From Flabesymbios commensalis (lineage: Eukaryota > Annelida > Polychaeta > Terebellida > Flabelligeridae): a DNA stretch of 64,000 bases. Positions 57,743 to 64,000 of this stretch are shown here, in pieces. Position numbers and translations under genes: made by a program. The notes below the pieces were generated by a model. That model was given only the letters and a program-made list of their open reading frames with translations, searched no databases and was not told the DNA's origin. The stretch's first letter is position 1, and every line of letters begins with the position of its first letter. The DNA is taken from positions 4,273,258-4,337,257 of the forward strand of contig OZ024904.1 in assembly GCA_964017125.1 (NCBI GenBank), in the 5' to 3' direction.

Positions 57743-58178
57743 TTAACCCTTGAAGCGCTGAAATATATTTGTATAAACCATGGGGACCAAAGGGTTTTTC
57801 AATTTTAAACCATCATAAATGTCTAAGTTAGCTCTTTCCGCTTCATCTCAATACCCCGCTTCATTTTAACCCTTTGAGTGCGGGCGACGCTTTTAAGCGC
57901 ATTCATACTGTTTTTCCACAACTAAAATTTGACAGAAATTGAACAAATATGCATGTATAAATCTTGAGTAAAGCCCCCATTGTGAAATTTAGCAGGTTTA
58001 ATTTTTAAGTGAGGAGGTATTTTCCTTTCATTTGAAGTTGGCAATTGCGTGAGCAATGCCAACTTCAAATGAAAGGAAAATGTTAAGTAGCAATGAAGCA
58101 CTTAAAGAGTTAATACCTATGTTATGGGTCTACGTCAGATTCTGACGTCTAAAGTCGACCCTGCGCTGTGAGGGTTAA
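57743..58178. mobile_element. TTAA family B MITE split by another TTAA MITE
   Basis: The outer copy opens TTAACCCTTGAAGCGCTG and closes GCGCTGTGAGGGTTAA. It is interrupted at 57866-58113 by a TTAA-flanked 240-bp element with ends TTAACCCTTTGAGTGCGGGC and CACTTAAAGAGTTAA. The inner element has the stem TTTCATTTGAAGTTGGCAAT. Both elements are non-coding. Confidence 0.72.
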
Positions 58179-58618
58179 CATAGCATAATCCTGTATAAAT
58201 ATTGTGTTATAACTATGAGGTAGGCCTATATTTGTCACCACCTGGCATATAGGCCCTATACATAGGGGGCCTACATCCATAAATGTGTACATGGTGCCTG
58301 GAGCACCTGCGTGTAGGAGTGTAGACCCCCGTTTCACGTACAGACAACTAAACAAGCTGCTCATTGAGTCACGAGCTCACACTCACAGATAACTGGGTCT
58401 ATAGCGCGGACACGGCCCCCTATACCACACACAGCACCCTAAATACAACTAGAAAACTAACTAACTACACAACAACACAGATAGTGTATGTGGGGGGAAT
58501 CACTGCAGGAGATAGAGACGACAATACTGGACGAGAAGCTGTGAAGAAATGCGGAAGATGTGACTGACGTCCTAATAGCAGGTATGCGTCACCTACTGTA
58601 ACGTTACTGTATTTAGAC

Positions 58619-58661
58619 CCAGGCAGCACTTTGTTATTGGCAATAATAAAGTGTTGCCTGG
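58619..58661. repeat. 42-bp near-perfect palindrome
   Basis: CCAGGCAGCACTTTGTTATT pairs with AATAATAAAGTGTTGCCTGG across a two-base centre, with about two mismatches. Function unknown. Confidence 0.6.
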
Positions 58662-58971
58662 CCACTCGCCCGCGATCGTCATCTCATATTGACAACTGTT
58701 GAGGTGTTGTTTGCCGAGTTACAGTGTATTAAAGCCGATACGATCCAATGTTGGTTCAATGTTGGGCCAGCTTCGTAGGTTTGGTCAACTTTGAATCAAC
58801 ACTGCGCCAATATTTACTGGTCAATATCATGTCTATAAAATAGGCCATTATTTTCATTTTTTTTTCAAAATAGGTTGAACAGGAAAAAAGTAGAATCACT
58901 AATCAAAAAGGTTTAATGGTTGAATTTTAACATGTTTAAGTGGCGTAATTGCACATATCGTCACCCTGGTA

Positions 58972-59612
58972 CAGTGGCGGATCCAAGGGGGAAGGGGGGG
59001 GGGGGTTTGGGAAAAAAATCATCACCTTATTTAGGGGTTTCTTTATGATTTGGTGATATACTGAGTGAAAAACAGCGGCCAATATGCCTTAGATTGCATG
59101 AGAAAGCCTTTGGTAAATGGTAAATGGTAAATCAGAAATACCATCTCTGTGACCCTGCCCCAACGGTGACCCAACATTGTTTCAACTCGCGTTTGCTTGG
59201 CTATTTTGTAAGTCCTATACTGTAATCATGGTAATTATTGGGAAGCCCATTGAAAACAAGCAAGAGCTGTGGAATACATGATATGCATCAGCATCATATA
59301 GCATATGCAGCATATAGGGGGCCTATGCTTACGGATAGGCATACAACGTGCCTAAATCATCAAAATTATTATGATAAAAATATAAAAAATAGCCTACATT
59401 TTTTATCTTTCTGTAGTTGTTGGAAAGCCCAAATATCAGACGACGTGGCGATAAAATCGTTGTCACATAACTGCATAAGACAGGGGCAGATCTAGTATTT
59501 GTGAATTTTGAAAGTCAATTTTTATCGATATTTTTAGGCGATTGATTATTCATTTTTTTAATGAGGGGAGGGGGGGGGAAGACCCTTTCGCCTTTTTCTG
59601 GATCCGCCACTG
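58972..59612. mobile_element. hAT-like non-autonomous element
   Basis: CAGTGGCGGATCCAAGGG at the left and TTTCTGGATCCGCCACTG at the right form terminal inverted repeats. A family E-like stretch (GACCCAACATTG, TGCTTGGC) lies at about 59155-59200. No transposase is present and no 8-bp target duplication was seen. Confidence 0.62.
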
Positions 59613-59825
59613 TTAAATGTAATAAAAATGTAAGCCTACTATTGGAATGGGATTATTTTCCAAACCAGTGGTCTGCGATAGGCCCCTATGTTAAAAACTA
59701 ATAACTTTAAGCTAAATTTATCTTTTTTTTTATCGCAAAATGCAAAAAAATCCGTTGAAATGTAGAGTTACAAAAAAATCTGTGAATCACATCGTCAAAT
59801 AAGGATGTTCTAAGTTATGAAATAG

Positions 59826-59892
59826 GCAAACACTTCGACGTCGGCGCAACATTAAAACAACATTGGGTCAATGCCTCGTGTTTGCTGGGTAA
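59826..59892. repeat. Family E fold-back, partial
   Basis: GGCAAACACTTCGACGTCGG and CGTGTTTGCTGGGT remain. No gene is seen from 59893 to 60107. Confidence 0.5.
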
Positions 59893-60107
59893 CAAATGGA
59901 AGTATATCAGCACACGATTCACACATTATCGTGATTATGCTCATCTCACTGATATTGACTAGGTCAACAAACGCTTGTTATTATCTCAGTTATTATCTTA
60001 GTTGTGATTGTCAGATTATTCATCAGTCATCATTGTCATATGACTTGTTACAAGTGTCAGGCTGACTGTTTGTAAGCTGTGACATACGTATCTCAGCTGG
60101 TGTGGGT

Positions 60108-60435
60108 TTAACCCTTGAAGCGCTGAAAAATATTTTTTTTAAACCTAGAGAACAAAGGGTTTTTCAATTTGAAATCATCATAAATGTCTTATTTAGCTCT
60201 TTCCACTTCGTTGGAATACCTAGGCCCTAATGGTCTACGGCCATTAGAAATATTTTAATTCTTTCAGTGCGGGGATCGTTTTTCGCATTCTATTCTGACC
60301 TCAGAAATTATTATGCAGTGGGTGGATGACCTGAGCGACATCTACGGAGAATGCGTCTTTAGCATGTTCAGACGACATAATCACTGATCATGATAATCTA
60401 ACATCTGGAGACGGTCCCCGCACTTAAAAGGTTAT
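60108..60435. mobile_element. TTAA family B MITE, enlarged
   Basis: It opens TTAACCCTTGAAGCGCTG and closes near CCGCACTTAAAAGGTTAT. The GTCTACGGCCATTAGAAATA block is intact. Extra sequence of about 100 bp sits in the hairpin region. Confidence 0.62.
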
Positions 60436-60653
60436 TGCGGGGTCAGCGTTTGGCCCTCTATACATACATACCCAGATTCAGATTACAAGAAACAAGTATT
60501 TATTTCTGATGACCTCCAGAAAGGCAAGACAGACATATGCAGGTATACATATGCCGAGAGAGCGCTGGCGTCAATTACATGTACATTTTTTATATATAGA
60601 AGTATTTACACATACATACACATAATAATATTTAATTATATATAATTACCACA

Positions 60654-60825
60654 TTACAATTTTGATAATCTAAATTTAGCAAAAAGACATAGCTTTCTGA
60701 GATTTACATTTGTCATTGCTTTTTCCATTTGCATAGCTGATGTTTTTTTCCAAAACTTAGGATCTAAATATTTTGTTCGTTCATGGCTAAATTGGGGACA
60801 ATGCCAATGTTGACATATACGCATG
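60654..60825 (-). mobile_element. LINE C-terminal remnant
   Basis: The minus-strand frame reads CPQFSHERTKYLDPKFWKKT then LRKLCLFAKFRLSKL and TAA. The pattern of a Cys/His knuckle, an ER.KYL.P.FW stretch and a short Leu-rich end is that of CR1/L2-group ORF2 tails. The rest of the LINE is missing. Confidence 0.45.
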
Positions 60826-61164
60826 TCCCGTAGTATCTTTCATCCGATCCCAATCCGATCCATTCGATCCCAATTGGCAAACAGTGATTTCTCGCAATAT
60901 CAAGTGATAAAAAATGCCGAATTTTGACATTGTGCATTTGGGTTCTTTAATTGTTTTTAATAATATATAAAAAAAGATAAATACTAGTAGACCTACATTC
61001 TGAATATTTCTACTAATTTTACTTTAGCTGCTTAGGCATAGGTCGTCAATAATCATGATAATAAAAAATCAAAAAAAAACGGTTTCGCAGATCTGAATAT
61101 GCAACTATTCCAATAAACTTAAGAACAATTTGGTCTGGCCTAACTTAACTATTGTAGAGGACCA

Positions 61165-61250
61165 GCAAGCTCGATACACTGACCCAATATTGGCTCAATG
61201 TTGGTCCGACGTCTACGACGCTGACCCGACATTGAGCCGGTAATGTTTCA
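61165..61250. repeat. Family E fold-back
   Basis: ACCCAATATTGGCTCAATGT and TTGGTCCGACGTCTACGACG with the partner arm are present. The terminal CCCAGC blocks are decayed. Confidence 0.5.
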
Positions 61251-61377
61251 TTGTCTTGTATTTTCATGGAGCTCGCGGTCTTGTTGATCTTCGTGCAGTG
61301 CTATTTAAATATAGTACATCTATCATGTCTATGGGCATGCTGCGGCATCTATGTGGCCGTCTACAGGTCTAGACAGC

Positions 61378-62239
61378 TAAGTCTACTCGGATTTACATTA
61401 ACATGATGAACCGTGGTGAATGATTTTCGCCGATTTCTTAGTCAATTCTGAACTAATTGTAATGAAATTTCACAAGCACTATTCACGTCGCGACCACCCT
61501 GAAAAGAAATATGGTATTTTAAAATTTAAAATTTAGTCTGTTTAACACGAAGTAAAAAAAATAAGGACTCGCCCTTTATCGTGTTTATCATGTTTATAAA
61601 CCCATTAGCTTCGTCTAAGAATTTCATTACATGGCAAATGGTCTAACTTCTGACATACTTATCTAAACTTATCTAAACTTCGCGGAATTTTCAGGGTAGT
61701 CACGACATGAATGGAAAATGGTGTGTGTAAAATTTCATGAAAATTGGTTGAGAATTGACTGAGGAGTCCGCGAAATTAATTAATTCTGGTTGATGAATTT
61801 AATGTGAATCTGACTATACCCGCCGTCAAATTAACTTGTATCGCATGTTTTTCGCCTCTTTTTCAGTCAATTCTAAATCGATTTTCATGAAATTTTGTAT
61901 GGACTATTTGCGAGTCACTCGGCGACTACTGTGGAGTTTTCATCGGAAAATAATGTTTAGCTAAAAAGTTAGACCATCTGGCATGTAATGCAATTCAGGG
62001 CTAAAAACAAACTTTAATTTAACCAGTTTAATGGGTTTATAGAGGCACGTCGTAATTTTAAATTTACTACATGTCAAATGGTCTCACTTTTAAACTACAT
62101 AATATTTTTTATGAAAATTTCACGATAGTCGCCGCGTGACTCCAAAATAGTCCTTGCAAAATTTCATTAAAATCGTTTGAGAATTGACTGTGAAATCGGC
62201 GAAAAACCTGCGATACAAGTTAATCTGACGGCGGGTATA
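61378..62239. mobile_element. Two family F MITEs side by side
   Basis: The first (61378-61817) and second (61815-62239) meet at a shared TATA. The second has clean ends: TATACCCGCCGTCAAATTAA and its complement at 62220-62239. Both keep the ATGGTCTAACTT / AGTTAGACCAT blocks. The two diverge more from each other than either does from relatives elsewhere, so they look like separate insertions. Confidence 0.68.
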
Positions 62240-62308
62240 GTGTGGATATCTAGTATGGATGTCTAGTACCTGAGGACTCCACCTGGCAGCTTCTGGTTTA
62301 TCAATAGA

Positions 62309-62366
62309 CAGGTAGCCCTGCCGCTGATCTGGTGACAGGTAGCCCTGCCGGTGATCTGGTGATGGC
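62309..62366. repeat. Two 29-bp tandem units
   Basis: ACAGGTAGCCCTGCCGCTGA, then TCTGGTG, is repeated once with a single change (CCGGTGA). Confidence 0.75.
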
Positions 62367-62674
62367 CGTGATAAATCCATACCACTCAATACCCTAAAGC
62401 ACTTCAATCATTTGTCTGCTCGTAAATTTATTCACTTTGATCACCTTGATATGTGTATGGAGATAGTATACTAGTTATCACCTTGATGTGTATTGCTACT
62501 GTACTATTGTAATTCCACCTCACACTGAATGCAAATTACAAAATTTGCTAAATTTCGAAAATGTAAGCCCCCCCCCACCCCCTCAGAGTTTCCTGCATGC
62601 TCAAGAGGTTTGGGGAGGACTTGTTTTGGGTGAGGGAAAAACAAATGTTATGTGGACAGATGTGGTTACTGTGT

Positions 62675-62783
62675 CCCAGCTAACGCGAGGCGCTGACCCA
62701 ATGTTGTTTTAACGTTGGGCAGACGTCGAAGACGGTGGTCCAACATTAAAACAACGTTGGGTCAGTGGCTCGTGTTTGCTAGG
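62675..62783. mobile_element. Fold-back element, family E, 109 bp with GT duplication
   Basis: It starts CCCAGCTAACGCGAG and ends CTCGTGTTTGCTAGG, with GT directly on both sides. The central TTGGGCAGACGTCGAAGACG fold is present. Confidence 0.72.
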
Positions 62784-62789
62784 GTACAA

Positions 62790-63265
62790 CTAAGGTCTTT
62801 AAACATGTTAAAACACACATTTTCATGAAAATGTTTTGACAATGTTATGTATATATCAGTATATAGACCAATTGTCTTCACTTCAAGCCATCTTCATCCA
62901 CTATACAAGCCGAGAAACGCAACAAATGATTCGATTTAATATAATGTTAAACATGTTAAAGCCAGACAGGATGCACTGCACGAGTTATAAAATGTGTTGC
63001 TAATCTTGTGTTTACACACTCGATGACAGTTCATGTAGTTTTTTTCATACCAATATTTACATCCTGGATGCCACGATGTTTTTTAATTGGCATATTTGTG
63101 TGAGCTCGCGTTTTTTGGTCAACCCTCCGCCTACCAAGGCGCAGTCGTTATGGTTTGTGTAGATATTAGCCCTTAGTGGGTGAGGAGCGCGCAGCGCGTG
63201 GCCCTGCGCGAAATTAACGTCGATACACTGGTTTCAACCTTAACTCGACGAGGCCGTCATTAACG
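62790..63265. other. Family D remnant, no gene recognised
   Basis: A decayed family D stem (GCCATCTTCATCCACTATAC) lies at about 62888-62935. The rest holds chance frames only. Confidence 0.4.
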
Positions 63266-63289
63266 TGATCACATAGCCACATTGAGAAG

Positions 63290-63410
63290 GGAGAAACTGT
63301 ACGGATATTTCTCTGAAAACTGCACGCGGGTTTTAGCGTGCATGACTGGGGACGCGTGCATGACTGGCGAGGCAGTCAGGTGCTCTACCAATGCGCCACG
63401 TCCCCTTCTC
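63290..63410 (-). mobile_element. tRNA-like SINE head
   Basis: On the minus strand GGGGACGTGGCGCATTGGTA leads an A box (TGGCGCATTGGTAGAGCACC, 63379-63398) and a stem TGACT...AGTCA where an anticodon arm would be. A 20-bp block (GCGTGCATGACTGG) is duplicated after it. The B box is degenerate, so it is not a working tRNA. Confidence 0.5.
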
Positions 63411-63413
63411 TTA

Positions 63414-63965
63414 TTAACCCTTACAACGTTGAAATATTTGTTATTTAAACCATGGAAACCAAATGGGTTTTTTCTATTTGAAATCATCACAAATGTCTTA
63501 GTTAGCTCTTGCCGTGTCGTCCTCTCCGAGGCCGTGGATGGATGTATTTGCTTTACCCGAAAAATCCAGACTGAGAGTGATCCCGACCCCAAGGTCCGAA
63601 AAATGTCCATAACTTTTAATGACTGTGCGACCTCTGAGCTGAGCATGCGGGCATGGGACTGAAATGTTACTGATTCTAGAAAAACTTTTTTTGACCTGAT
63701 TAAGCCCCGTTTTTTCCGATATGACAGGCCAAAGAAATGTCCCACGATTTTGTACGCGGTCAATCTGTGGCTGAAACCCGTTTCAGCCACTGGGGATAAG
63801 TTAGCTCTTCCCCCTTCTTTTGAATACCTCTGTTATCGTGTTATGGGCCATTATAATTTTTTAATTTTCTCAGTACGGTGATCGGCTTTATACGTCAGCA
63901 TCTGACGTCCATTTACAGCAGAATCTGACGTCCATGAAAACAAATGTCGTACTGTACTTGTTGGA
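63414..63965. mobile_element. TTAA family B MITE with a 288-bp insertion
   Basis: It opens TTAACCCTTACAACGTTG. The normal family sequence is interrupted at 63511-63798. AGTTAGCTCTT stands at both 63500-63510 and 63799-63809, an 11-bp direct repeat. The family sequence resumes with GAATACCTCTGTTATCG and the GACGTC hairpin. The right TTAA end is not seen before the window stops. Confidence 0.6.
63511..63798. mobile_element. 288-bp insert with 11-bp target duplication
   Basis: It starts GCCGTGTCGTCCTC and ends in a hairpin GTGGCTGAAACCCGTTTCAG followed by GGGGATA. The terminal sequences are not inverted repeats of each other. The 11-bp duplication suggests a retroposed or unclassified sequence. 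Both strands stay open for 100 or more codons, but no protein family was recognised. Confidence 0.45.
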
Positions 63966-64000
63966 ATCGAACATTACCAGAACAGTTGACGCTGATGTAA

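Overview
This window looks like repeat-rich, AT-rich, intron-bearing DNA from a marine invertebrate animal. The evidence is one spliced host gene with animal-type introns, a CsRn1-like Ty3/Gypsy element, CR1/L2-type LINEs, tRNA-derived SINE heads and a very dense set of short fold-back DNA elements. The protein of the host gene is close to vertebrate and deuterostome versions, but that is not enough to name the organism.

The one certain host gene is the ER lumen protein-retaining (KDEL) receptor. It lies on the minus strand in four coding exons: 30853-30943, 21100-21359, 19370-19622 and 16882-16916. They encode exactly 212 residues, the usual family length, and every phase and splice site fits. 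Intron 1 is 9.5 kb and holds a 5'-truncated LINE, a 1.27-kb terminal-inverted-repeat element, several MITEs and two weak plus-strand exon candidates. A second weak candidate host locus, the end of a LamG-like domain in two plus-strand exons, sits at 39478-39796.

Layout. 0-3 kb: MITEs. 3.1-11.3 kb: a nearly complete LTR retrotransposon (minus strand, 448-bp LTRs, 5-bp target duplication). 11.4-16.5 kb: MITEs in AT-rich DNA. 16.6-31.1 kb: the KDEL receptor gene. 31-47 kb: MITEs, a LINE 3' fragment, SINE heads, hAT-like elements. 47.2-53.4 kb: a 4.1-kb LINE fragment cut at both ends inside coding sequence and bracketed by two near-identical ~990-bp direct repeats. 53-64 kb: more MITEs, satellites and a LINE tail.

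The main theme is layered small DNA elements. At least four families end in TTAA and carry an internal hairpin. Three places in the window give occupied/empty-site evidence: a 223-bp MITE inside the LINE whose removal with one TTAA restores the reading frame, a MITE nested in another MITE, and a 108-bp fold-back element present in one of two copies of a longer repeat. The 108-109-bp fold-back family (over 20 copies) shows variable 2-bp target duplications. I saw no CRISPR array, rRNA, canonical tRNA gene or bacterial-type operon.
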